The notes under the pieces are model-generated. The model made no database searches and was not told the DNA's origin. It was given only the letters and a program-made list of their open reading frames with translations. The position numbers were made by a program, and so were the translations under genes. A stretch of 64,000 nucleotides of DNA from Viola odorata (taxonomy: Eukaryota; Streptophyta; Magnoliopsida; Malpighiales; Violaceae): assembly GCA_963691705.1 (NCBI GenBank), contig OY829543.1, positions 27,985,523-28,049,522 of the forward strand, given 5' to 3'. Within the stretch, counting starts at the first letter, position 1, and each line of letters starts with the position of its first letter. This document shows, piece by piece, positions 37,301 to 49,515 of the stretch.

Positions 37301-40300
37301 TTAGTTATTTTCCAACCCATTTCCATAGTGTTGATGCATACCTCTCCTATGTAGGTACTATGTGTGACATTCGCAAAGGAATGGAGTGCGCAGATTCGAG
37401 GACGAATCCATTTGAAGAAGGAGGAGATGATACGAGCATGAGGGCTCTCACTCGTATCCACGTGAAGACCTCACGGATAGGCCGCGCAAGCCATGAGGAA
37501 TGCCGTGCCAAGTCCTCGCAAACCATGAAGACATGCGCGCACCAGGTGCGCCAACCCTAGCATCCCATGAAGTCCCCTCCCCTAAGCCATCCGAGGCCTT
37601 GCGATAGCTCTCCAATCCCATCTTTTGAAGCCCGCAGTCAAGGCCTTGCGATAGCTCTCCAATCCCATCTTTTGAAGCCCGCAGTCAAGGCCTTAAGGGA
37701 AGTGTAGTTTAGGGTTGTTTCTTGTAATAATTCCCAAGCCTACTCTTCGCCCATGGGAGAAAATTCCTTGTCTTTTGGCGTCTACGGACTTATTTTTACA
37801 ACATCGCTTTGAGTTACCTTTTAGTTATTTTCCAACCCTTTTCCATAGTGTTGATGCATACCTCTCCTATGTAGGAACTATGTGTGACATTCGCAAAGGA
37901 ATGGAGTGCGCAGATTCGAGGACGAATCCATTTGAAGAGGGAGGAGATGATACGAGCATGAGGACTCTCACTCGTATCCACGTGAAGACCTCACGGATAG
38001 GCCGCGCAAGCCATGAGGAATGCCGCGCCAAGTCCTAGCAAACCATGAAGACATGCGCGCACCAGGCGCGCCAACCCTAGCATCCCATAAAGTCCCCTCG
38101 CCTAAGCCATCCGAGGCCTTGCGATAGCTCTCCAATCCCATCTTTTGAAGCCCGCAGTCAAGGCCTTAAGGGAAGTGTAGTTTAGGGTTATTTCTTGTAA
38201 TAATTCCCAAGCCTACTCTTCGCCCATGGGTGAAAATTCCTTGTCTTTTGACGTCTACGGACTTATTTTTACAACATCGCTTTGTGTTACCTTTTAGTTA
38301 CTTTCCAACCTTTTTACATAGTGTTGATGCATACCTCTCCTATGTAGGTACTATGTGTGACATTCGCAAAGGAATGGAGTGCGCAGATTCGAGGACGAAT
38401 CCATTTGAAGAGGGAGGAGATGATACGAGCATGAGGACTCTCACTCGTATCCACGTGTAGACCTCACGGATAGGCCGCACAAGGCATGAGGAATGCCGCG
38501 CCAAGTCCTCGCAAACCATGAAGACATGCGCGCACCAGGCGCGCCAACCCTAGCATCCCATGAAGTCCCCTCGCCTAAGCCATCCGAGGCCTTGCGATAG
38601 CTCTCCAATCCCATCTTTTCAAGCCCGCGGTCAAGGCCTTAAGGGAAGTGTAGTTTAGGGTTGTTTCTTGTAATAATTCCCAAGCCTACTCTTCTCCCAT
38701 AGGAGAAAATTCCTTGTTTTTTGAAGTCTACGGACTTATTTTTACAACATCGCTTTGTGTTACCTTTTAATTATTTTCCAACCCTTTTCCATAGTGGTGA
38801 TGCATACCTCTCCTATGTAGGTACTATGTGTGGCATTCGCAAAGGAATGGAGTGCGCAGATTCGAGGACGAATCCGTTTGAAGAGGGAGGAGATGATACG
38901 AGCATGAGGACTCTCACTCGTATCCACGTGAAGACCTCACGGATATGCCGCGCAAGCCATGAGGAATGCCGCGCCAAGTCCTAGCAAACCATGAAGACAT
39001 GCGCGCACCAGGCGCGCCAACCCTAGCATCCCATAAAGTCCCCTCGCCTAAGCCATCCGAGGCCTTGCGATAGCTCTCCAATCCCATCTTTTAAAGCCCA
39101 CAGTCAAGGCCTTAAGGGAAGTGTAGTTTAGGGTTATTTCTTGTAATAATTCCCAAGCCTACTCTTCGCCCATGGGTGAAAATTCCTTGTCTTTTGACGT
39201 CTACGGGCTTATTTTTACAACATCGCTTTGTGTTACCTTTTAGTTACTTTCCAACCTTTTTCCATAGTGTTGATGCATACCTCTCCTATGTAGGTACTAT
39301 GTGTGACATTCGCAAAGGAATGGAGTGCGCAGATTCGAGGACGAATCCATTTGAAGAGGGAGGAGATGATACGAGCATGAGGACTCTCACTCGTATCCAC
39401 GTGTAGACCTCACGGATAGGCCGCACAAGGCATGAGGAATGCCGCGCCAAGTCCTCGCAAACCATGAAGACATGCGCGCACCAGGCGCGCCAACCCTAGC
39501 ATCCCATGAAGTCCCCTCGCCTAAGCCATCCGACGCCTTGCGATAGCTCTCCAATCCCATCTTTTCAAGCCCGTGGTCAAGGCCTTAAGGGAAGTGTAGT
39601 TTAGGGTTGTTTCTTGTAATAATTCCCAAGCCTACTCTTCTCCCATAGGAGAAAATTCCTTGTTTTTTGAAGTCTACGGACTTATTTTCACAACATGGCT
39701 TTGAGTTACCTTTTAATTATTTTCCAACCCTTTTCCATAGTGGTGATGCATACCTCTCCTATGTAGGTACTATGTGTGACATTCGCAAAGGAATGGAGCG
39801 CGCAAATTAGAGGACGAATCCATTTAAAGAGGGAGGAGACGATATGAGCATGAGGGCTCACTCTTATCCACGTGAAGACCTCAAGGCTAGGCCGCGCAGG
39901 CCATTAGGAACGCCACGCCAAGTCCTCGCAAACCATGAAGACATCCGCGCCCCAAGCGCGCCAACCCTAGCATCCCATGAAGTCCCAGCGCCTAAGCCAT
40001 CCGAGGCCTTGCGCTAGCTCTCCAATCCCATCTCTTCATGCCCGCGGTCAAGGCCTTGAGGGAAGTGTAGTTTAGGGTTGTTTCTTGTAATAATTCCCAA
40101 GCCTACTCTTCGCCCATGGGTGAAAATTCCTTGTCTTTTGACGTCTACGGACTTATTTTTACAACATCGCTTTGTGTTACCTTTTAGTTACTTTCCAACC
40201 TTTTTCCATAGTGTTGATGCATACCTCTCCTATGTAGGTACTATGTGTGACATTCGCAAAGGAATGGAGTGCGCAGATTCGAGGACGAATCCATTTGAAG

Positions 40301-41494
40301 AGGGAGGAGATGATACGAGCATGAGGACTCTCACTCGTATCCACGTGTAGACCTCACGGATAGGCCGCACAAGGCATGAGGAATGCCGCGCCAAGTCCTC
40401 GCAAACCATGAAGACATGCGCGCACCAGGCGCGCCAACCCTAGCATCCCATGAAGTCCCCTCGCCTAAGCCATCCGAGGCCTTGCGATAGCTCTCCAATC
40501 CCATCTTTTCAAGCCCGCGGTCAAGGCCTTAAGGGAAGTGTAGTTTAGGGTTGTTTCTTGTAATAATTCCCAAGCCTACTCTTCTCCCATAGGAGAAAAT
40601 TCCTTGTTTTTTGAAGTCTACGGACTTATTTTCACAACATGGCTTTGAGTTACCTTTTAATTATTTTCCAACCCTTTTCCATAGTGGTGATGCATACCTC
40701 TCCTATGTAGGTACTATGTGTGACATTCGCAAAGGAATGGAGCGCGCAAATTAGAGGACGAATCCATTTAAAGAGGGAGGAGACGATATGAGCATGAGGG
40801 CTCACTCTTATCCACGTGAAGACCTCAAGGCTAGGCCGCGCAGGCCATTAGGAACGCCACGCCAAGTCCTCGCAAACCATGAAGACATCCGCGCCCCAAG
40901 CGCGCCAACCCTAGCATCCGATGAAGTCCCAGCGCCTAAGCCATCCGAGGCCTTGCGCTAGCTCTCCAATCCCATCTCTTCATGCCCGCGGTCAAGGCCT
41001 TAAGGGAAGTGTAGTTTAGGGTTGTTTCTTGTAATAATTCCCAAGCCTACTCTACGCCCATGGGAGAAAATTCCTTGTCTTTTGCAGTCTACGGACTTAT
41101 TTTTACAACATCTCTTTGTGTTACCTTTTAGTTATTTTCCAAGCCTTTTCCATAGTGTTGATGCATACCTCTCCTATGTAGGTACTATGTGTGGCATTCG
41201 CAAAGGAATGGAGTGCGCAGATTCGAGGACGAATCCATTTGAAGAGGGAGGAGATGATACGAGCATGAGGGCTCTCACTCATATCCACGTGAAGACCTCA
41301 CGGATAGGCCGCGCAAGCCATGAGGAATGCCGCGCCAAGTCCTCGCAAACCATGAAGACATGCGCGCACCAGGCGCGCCAACCCTAGCATCCCATGAAGT
41401 CCCCTCGCCTAAGCCATCCGAGGCCTTGCGATAGCTCTCCAATCCCATCTTTTGAAGCCCGCAGTCAAGGCCTTAAGGGAAGTGTAATTTAGGG
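34352..41494 (+). repeat. Satellite block VI
   Basis: Fifteen monomers starting at 34352, 34823, 35296, 35767, 36240, 36711, 37195, 37715, 38188, 38661, 39134, 39607, 40078, 40551 and 41022. Two 944-bp dimers (34823 and 35767) are adjacent, and two more occur at 39134 and 40078. The monomer at 38661 is a mosaic: its start is of the CTTCTCCCATAGG type, while from about 38740 it carries TACAACATCGC and A-type relic sequence. Confidence 0.9.
37195..37714 (+). repeat. 520-bp monomer variant (4 of 7)
   Basis: The 47-bp duplication lies at 37599-37645 and 37646-37692. It follows a 484-bp monomer (36711). The same 484-then-520 order recurs at 48512-48996 and, with a deleted 484-bp type, at 41495-41784. 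Confidence 0.95.
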
Positions 41495-41783
41495 TTGTTT
41501 CTTGTAATAATTCCCAAGCCTACTCTTCAGCCATGGGAGAAAATTCCTTGTCTTTTGAAGTCTACGGGCTTATTTTCACGGATAGGCCGCGCAAGCCATG
41601 AGGAATGCCGGGCCAAGTCCTCGCAAACCATGAAGACATGGGCGTACCAGGCGCGCACCAGGCGCGCCAACCCTAGCATCCCATGAAGTCCCCTCGCCTA
41701 AGCCATCCGAGGCCTTGTGCTAGCTCTCCGATCCCATCTCTTCAAGCCCGCGGTCAAAGCCTTAAGGGAAGTGTAGTTTAGGG
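41495..41783 (+). repeat. Deleted satellite monomer (289 bp)
   Basis: The sequence jumps from TTATTTTCAC (first third of the monomer) directly to TCACGGATAGGCC (last third) at 41576-41579. Compared with the 484-bp type, which it matches in GGGCGTACCAGGCGCGC, 195 bp are missing, including the relic, PPT-like tract and G-box. The 4-bp overlap TCAC points to microhomology-mediated deletion or slippage. It is the only large deletion in the array. Confidence 0.95.
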
Positions 41784-42303
41784 TTGTTTCTTGTAATAAT
41801 TCCCAACCCTACTCTTCGCCCATGGGAGAAAATTCCTTGTCTTTTGAAGTCTACGGACTTATTTTTACAACATCGCTTTGTGTTACCTTTTAGTTATTTT
41901 CCAACCCATTTCCATAGTGTTGATGCATACCTCTCCTATGTAGGTACTATGTGTGACATTCGCAAAGGAATGGAGTGCGCAGATTCGAGGACGAATCCAT
42001 TTGAAGAAGGAGGAGATGATACGAGCATGAGGGCTCTCACTCGTATCCACGTGAAGACCTCACGGATAGGCCGCGCAAGCCATGAGGAATGCCGTGCCAA
42101 GTCCTCGCAAACCATGAAGACATGCGCGCACCAGGTGCGCCAACCCTAGCATCCCATGAAGTCCCCTCCCCTAAGCCATCCGAGGCCTTGCGATAGCTCT
42201 CCAATCCCATCTTTTGAAGCCCGCAGTCAAGGCCTTGCGATAGCTCTCCAATCCCATCTTTTGAAGCCCGCAGTCAAGGCCTTAAGGGAAGTGTAGTTTA
42301 GGG
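41784..42303 (+). repeat. 520-bp monomer variant (5 of 7)
   Basis: The 47-bp duplication lies at 42188-42234 and 42235-42281. It immediately follows the deleted monomer. Confidence 0.95.
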
Positions 42304-43718
42304 TTGTTTCTTGTAATAATTCCCAAGCCTACTCTTCGCCCATGGGAGAAAATTCCTTGTCTTTTGGCGTCTACGGACTTATTTTTACAACATCGCTTTG
42401 AGTTACCTTTTAGTTATTTTCCAACCCTTTTCCATAGTGTTGATGCATACCTCTCCTATGTAGGAACTATGTGTGACATTCGCAAAGGAATGGAGTGCGC
42501 AGATTCGAGGACGAATCCATTTGAAGAGGGAGGAGATGATACGAGCATGAGGACTCTCACTCGTATCCACGTGAAGACCTCACGGATAGGCCGCGCAAGC
42601 CATGAGGAATGCCGCGCCAAGTCCTAGCAAACCATGAAGACATGCGCGCACCAGGCGCGCCAACCCTAGCATCCCATAAAGTCCCCTCGCCTAAGCCATC
42701 CGAGGCCTTGCGATAGCTCTCCAATCCCATCTTTTGAAGCCCGCAGTCAAGGCCTTAAGGGAAGTGTAGTTTAGGGTTATTTCTTGTAATAATTCCCAAG
42801 CCTACTCTTCGCCCATGGGAGAAAATTCCTTGTCTTTTGACGTCTACGGACTTATTTTTACAACATCGCTTTGTGTTACCTTTTAGTTATTTTCCAACCT
42901 TTTTCCATAGTGTTGATGCATACCTCTGCTATGTAGGTACTATGTGTGACATTCGCAAAGGAATGGAGGGCGCAAATTAGAGGACGAATCCATTTAAAGA
43001 GGGAGGAGACGATATGAGCATGAGGGCTCACTCTTATCCACGTGAAGACCTCAAGGCTAGGCCGCGCAGGCCATTAGGAACGCCACGCCAAGTCCTCGCA
43101 AACCATGAAGACATCCGCGCCCCAAGCGCGCCAACCCTAGCATCCCATGAAGTCCCAGCGCCTAAGCCATCCGAGGCCTTGCGCTAGCTCTCCAATCCCA
43201 TCTCTTCATGCCCGCGGTCAAGGCCTTAAGGGAAGTGTAGTTTAGGGTTGTTTCTTGTAATAATTCCCAAGCCTACTCTTCGCCCATGGGAGAAAATTCC
43301 TTGTCTTTTGCAGTCTACGGACTTATTTTTACAACATCGCTTTGTGTTACCTTTTAGTTATTTTCCAACCTTTTTCCATAGTGTTGATGCATACCTCTGC
43401 TATGTAGGTACTATGTGTGACATTCGCAAAGGAATGGAGGGCGCAAATTAGAGGACGAATCCATTTAAAGAGGGAGGAGACGATATGAGCATGAGGGCTC
43501 ACTCTTATCCACGTGAAGACCTCAAGGCTAGGCCGCGCAGGCCATTAGGAACGCCACGCCAAGTCCTCGCAAACCATGAAGACATCCGCGCCCCAAGCGC
43601 GCCAACCCTAGCATCCCATGAAGTCCCAGCGCCTAAGCCATCCGAGGCCTTGCGCTAGCTCTCCAATCCCATCTCTTCATGCCCGCGGTCAAGGCCTTAA
43701 GGGAAGTGTAGTTTAGGG

Positions 43719-45400
43719 TTGTTTCTTGTAATAATTCCCAAGCCTACTCTTCGCCCATGGGAGAAAATTCCTTGTCTTTTGCAGTCTACGGACTTATTTT
43801 TACAACATCGCTTTGTGTTACCTTTTAGTTATTTTCCAACCCTTTTCCATAGTGTTGATGCATACCTCTCCTATGTAGGTACTATGTGTGGCATTCGCAA
43901 AGGAATGGAGTGCGCAGATTCGAGGACGAATCCGTTTGAAGAGGGAGGAGATGATACGAGCATGAGGGCTCTCACTCATATCCACGTGAAGACCTCACGG
44001 ATAGGCCGCGCAAGCCATGAGGAATGCCGCGCCAAGTCCTCGCAAACCATGAAGACATGCGCGCACCAGGCGCGCCAACCCTAGCATCCCATGAAGTCCC
44101 CTCGCCTAAGCCATCCGAGGCCTTGCGATAGCTCTCCAATCCCATTTTTTGAAGCCCGCAGTCAAGGCCTTATGGGAAGTGTAGTTTAGGGTTGTTTCTT
44201 GTAATAATTCCCAAGCCTACTCTTCAGCCATGGGAGAAAATTCCTTGTCTTTTGAAGTCTACGGGCTTATTTTCACAACATCGCTTTGAGTTACCTTTTA
44301 ATTATTTTCCAACCCTTTTCCATAGTGTTGATGCATACCTCTCCTATGTAGGTACTATGTGTGACATTCGCAAGGGAATGGAGTGCGCAGATTCGAGGAC
44401 GAATCCATTTGAAGAGGGAGGAGATGATACGAGCATGAGGACTCTCACTCGTATCCACGTGAAGACCTCACGGATAGGCCGCGCAAGCCATGAGGAATGC
44501 CGCGCCAAGTCCTCGCAAACCATGAAGACATGGGCGTACCAGGCGCGCCCCAGGCGCGCCAACCCTAGCATCCCATGAAGTCCCCTCGCCTAAGCCATCC
44601 GAGGCCTTGCGCTAGCTCTCCAATCCCATCTCTTCAAGCCCGCGGTCAAGGCCTTAAGGGAAGTGTAGTTTAGGGTTGTTTCTTGTAATAATTCCCAAGC
44701 CTACTCTTCTCCCATAGGAGAAAATTCCTTGTTTTTTGAAGTCTACGGACTTATTTTCACAACATGGCTTTGAGTTACCTTTTAATTATTTTCCAACCCT
44801 TTTCCATAGTGGTGATGCATACCTCTCCTATGTAGGTACAATGTGTGACATTCGCAAAGGAATGGAGCGCGCAAATTAGAGGACGAATCCATTTAAAGAG
44901 GGAGGAGACGATATGAGCATGAGGGCTCACTCTTATCCACGTGAAGACCTCAAGGCTAGGCCGCGCAGGCCATTAGGAACGCCACGCCAAGTCCTCGCAA
45001 ACCATGAAGACATCCGCGCCCCAAGCGCGCCAACCCTAGCATCCGATGAAGTCCCAGCGCCTAAGCCATCCGAGGCCTTGCGCTAGCTCTCCAATCCCAT
45101 CTCTTCATGCCCGCGGTCAAGGCCTTAAGGGAAGTGTAGTTTAGGGTTGTTTCTTGTAATAATTCCCAAGCCTACTCTACGCCCATGGGAGAAAATTCCT
45201 TGTCTTTTGCAGTCTACGGACTTATTTTTACAACATCTCTTTGTGTTACCTTTTAGTTATTTTCCAAGCCTTTTCCATAGTGTTGATGCATACCTCTCCT
45301 ATGTAGGTACTATGTGTGGCATTCGCAAAGGAAAGGAGTGCGCAGATTCGAGGACGAATCCATTTGAAGAGGGAGGAGATGATACGAGCATGAGGGCTCT
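43719..45400 (+). repeat. 2892-bp register duplication, copy 1
   Basis: Monomers 43719, 44192 and 44676 and the start of 45147. Diagnostic readings are GCGCCCCAGGCGCGCC (near 44545) and GGTACAATGTG (near 44835), both repeated 2892 bp downstream. The right edge is approximate. Confidence 0.8.
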
Positions 45401-45666
45401 CACTCGTATCCACGTGAAGACCTCACGGATAGGCCGCGCAAGCCATGAGGAATGCCGTGCCAAGTCCTCGCAAACCATGAAGACATGCGCGCACCAGGTG
45501 CGCCAACCCTAGCATCCCATGAAGTCCCCTCCCCTAAGCCATCCGAGGCCTTGCGATAGCTCTCCAATCCCATCTTTTGAAGCCCGCAGTCAAGGCCTTG
45601 CGATAGCTCTCCAATCCCATCTTTTGAAGCCCGCAGTCAAGGCCTTAAGGGAAGTGTAGTTTAGGG
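45147..45666 (+). repeat. 520-bp monomer variant (6 of 7)
   Basis: The 47-bp duplication lies at 45551-45597 and 45598-45644. The first part of this monomer belongs to the CATCTCTTTGTG type, unlike the other 520-bp copies near 37195, 41784 and 48996, so it is a mosaic. Confidence 0.95.
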
Positions 45667-46610
45667 TTGTTTCTTGTAATAATTCCCAAGCCTACTCTTC
45701 GCCCATGGGAGAAAATTCCTTGTCTTTTGGCGTCTACGGACTTATTTTTACAACATCGCTTTGAGTTACCTTTTAGTTATTTTCCAACCCTTTTCCATAG
45801 TGTTGATGCATACCTCTCCTATGTAGGAACTATGTGTGACATTCGCAAAGGAATGGAGTGCGCAGATTCGAGGACGAATCCATTTGAAGAGGGAGGAGAT
45901 GATACGAGCATGAGGACTCTCACTCGTATCCACGTGAAGACCTCACGGATAGGCCGCGCAAGCCATGAGGAATGCCGCGCCAAGTCCTAGCAAACCATGA
46001 AGACATGCGCGCACCAGGCGCGCCAACCCTAGCATCCCATAAAGTCCCCTCGCCTAAGCCATCCGAGGCCTTGCGATAGCTCTCCAATCCCATCTTTTGA
46101 AGCCCGCAGTCAAGGCCTTAAGGGAAGTGTAGTTTAGGGTTATTTCTTGTAATAATTCCCAAGCCTACTCTTCGCCCATGGGAGAAAATTCCTTGTCTTT
46201 TGACGTCTACGGACTTATTTTTACAACATCGCTTTGTGTTACCTTTTAGTTATTTTCCAACCTTTTTCCATAGTGTTGATGCATACCTCTGCTATGTAGG
46301 TACTATGTGTGACATTCGCAAAGGAATGGAGCGCGCAAATTAGAGGACGAATCCATTTAAAGAGGGAGGAGACGATATGAGCATGAGGGCTCACTCTTAT
46401 CCACGTGAAGACCTCAAGGCTAGGCCGCGCAGGCCATTAGGAACGCCACGCCAAGTCCTCGCAAACCATGAAGACATCCGCGCCCCAAGCGCGCCAACCC
46501 TAGCATCCCATGAAGTCCCAGCGCCTAAGCCATCCGAGGCCTTGCGCTAGCTCTCCAATCCCATCTCTTCATGCCCGCGGTCAAGGCCTTAAGGGAAGTG
46601 TAGTTTAGGG

Positions 46611-48292
46611 TTGTTTCTTGTAATAATTCCCAAGCCTACTCTTCGCCCATGGGAGAAAATTCCTTGTCTTTTGCAGTCTACGGACTTATTTTTACAACAT
46701 CGCTTTGTGTTACCTTTTAGTTATTTTCCAACCCTTTTCCATAGTGTTGATGCATACCTCTCCTATGTAGGTACTATGTGTGGCATTCGCAAAGGAATGG
46801 AGTGCGCAGATTCGAGGACGAATCCGTTTGAAGAGGGAGGAGATGATACGAGCATGAGGGCTCTCACTCATATCCACGTGAAGACCTCACGGATAGGCCG
46901 CGCAAGCCTTGAGGAATGCCGCGCCAAGTCCTCGCAAACCATGAAGACATGCGCGCACCAGGCGCGCCAACCCTAGCATCCCATGAAGTCCCCTCGCCTA
47001 AGCCATCCGAGGCCTTGCGATAGCTCTCCAATCCCATTTTTTGAAGCCCGCAGTCAAGGCCTTATGGGAAGTGTAGTTTAGGGTTGTTTCTTGTAATAAT
47101 TCCCAAGCCTACTCTTCAGCCATGGGAGAAAATTCCTTGTCTTTTGAAGTCTACGGGCTTATTTTCACAACATCGCTTTGAGTTACCTTTTAATTATTTT
47201 CCAACCCTTTTCCATAGTGTTGATGCATACCTCTCCTATGTAGGTACTATGTGTGACATTCGCAAGGGAATGGAGTGCGCAGATTCGAGGACGAATCCAT
47301 TTGAAGAGGGAGGAGATGATACGAGCATGAGGACTCTCACTCGTATCCACGTGAAGACCTCACGGATAGGCCGCGCAAGCCATGAGGAATGCCGCGCCAA
47401 GTCCTCGCAAACCATGAAGACATGGGCGTACCAGGCGCGCCCCAGGCGCGCCAACCCTAGCATCCCATGAAGTCCCCTCGCCTAAGCCATCCGAGGCCTT
47501 GCGCTAGCTCTCCAATCCCATCTCTTCAAGCCCGCGGTCAAGGCCTTAAGGGAAGTGTAGTTTAGGGTTGTTTCTTGTAATAATTCCCAAGCCTACTCTT
47601 CTCCCATAGGAGAAAATTCCTTGTTTTTTGAAGTCTACGGACTTATTTTCACAACATGGCTTTGAGTTACCTTTTAATTATTTTCCAACCCTTTTCCATA
47701 GTGGTGATGCATACCTCTCCTATGTAGGTACAATGTGTGACATTCGCAAAGGAATGGAGCGCGCAAATTAGAGGACGAATCCATTTAAAGAGGGAGGAGA
47801 CGATATGAGCATGAGGGCTCACTCTTATCCACGTGAAGACCTCAAGGCTAGGCCGCGCAGGCCATTAGGAACGCCACGCCAAGTCCTCGCAAACCATGAA
47901 GACATCCGCGCCCCAAGCGCGCCAACCCTAGCAGCCCATGAAGTCCCAGCGCCTAAGCCATCCGAGGCCTTGCGCTAGCTCTCCAATCCCATCTCTTCAT
48001 GCCCGCGGTCAAGGCCTTAAGGGAAGTGTAGTTTAGGGTTGTTTCTTGTAATAATTCCCAAGCCTACTCTACGCCCATGGGAGAAAATTCCTTGTCTTTT
48101 GCAGTCTACGGACTTATTTTTACAACATCTCTTTGTGTTACCTTTTAGTTATTTTCCAAGCCTTTTCCATAGTGTTGATGCATACCTCTCCTATGTAGGT
48201 ACTATGTGTGGCATTCGCAAAGGAATGGAGTGCGCAGATTCGAGGACGAATCCATTTGAAGAGGGAGGAGATGATACGAGCATGAGGGCTCT
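46611..48292 (+). repeat. 2892-bp register duplication, copy 2
   Basis: Monomers 46611, 47084 and 47568 and the start of 48039. It carries GCGCCCCAGGCGCGCC near 47437 and GGTACAATGTG near 47727, as in copy 1. Confidence 0.8.
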
Positions 48293-48995
48293 CACTCATA
48301 TCCACGTGAAGACCTCACGGATAGGCCGCGCAAGCCATGAGGAATGCCGCGCCAAGTCCTCGCAAACCATGAAGACATGCGCGCACCAGTCGCGCCAACC
48401 CTAGCATCCCATGAAGTCCCCTCGCCTAAGCCATCCGAGGCCTTGCGATAGCTCTCCAATCCCATCTTTTGAAGCCCGCAGTCAAGGCCTTAAGGGAAGT
48501 GTAATTTAGGGTTGTTTCTTGTAATAATTCCCAAGCCTACTCTTCAGCCATGGGAGAAAATTCCTTGTCTTTTGAAGTCTACGGGTTTATTTTCACAACA
48601 TCGCTTTGAGTTACCTTTTAATTATTTTCCAACCCTTTTCCATAGTGTTGATGCATACCTCTCCTATGTAGGTACTATGTGTGACATTCGCAAGGGAATG
48701 GAGTGCGCAGATTCGAGGACGAATCCATTTGAAGAGGGAGGAGATGATACGAGCATGAGGACTCTCACTCGTATCCACGTGAAGACCTCACGGATAGGCC
48801 GCGCAAGCCATGAGGAATGCCGGGCCAAGTCCTCGCAAACCATGAAGACATGGGCGTACCAGGCGCGCACCAGGCGCGCCAACCCTAGCATTCCATGAAG
48901 TCCCCTCGCCTAAGCCATCCGAGGCCTTGCGCTAGCTCTCCGATCCCATCTCTTCAAGCCCGCGGTCAAAGCCTTAAGGGAAGTGTAGTTTAGGG

Positions 48996-49515
48996 TTGTT
49001 TCTTGTAATAATTCCCAACCCTACTCTTCGCCCATGGGAGAAAATTCCTTGTCTTTTGAAGTCTACGGACTTATTTTTACAACATCGCTTTGTGTTACCT
49101 TTTAGTTATTTTCCAACCCATTTCCATAGTGTTGATGCATACCTCTCCTATGTAGGTACTATGTGTGACATTCGCAAAGGAATGGAGTGCGCAGATTCGA
49201 GGACGAATCCATTTGAAGAAGGAGGAGATGATACAAGCATGAGGGCTCTCACTCGTATCCACGTGAAGACCTCACGGATAGGCCGCGCAAGCCATGAGCA
49301 ATGCCGTGCCAAGTCCTCGCAAACCATGAAGACATGCGCGCACCAGGTGCGCCAACCCTAGCATCCCATGAAGTCCCCTCCCCTAAGCCATCCGAGGCCT
49401 TGCGATAGCTCTCCAATCCCATCTTTTGAAGCCCGCAGTCAAGGCCTTGCGATAGCTCTCCAATCCCATCTTTTGAAGCCCGCAGTCAAGGCCTTAAGGG
49501 AAGTGTAGTTTAGGG
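48996..49515 (+). repeat. 520-bp monomer variant (7 of 7)
   Basis: The 47-bp duplication lies at 49400-49446 and 49447-49493. It has private changes GATACAAGCATG and GAGCAATGCC. Confidence 0.95.
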
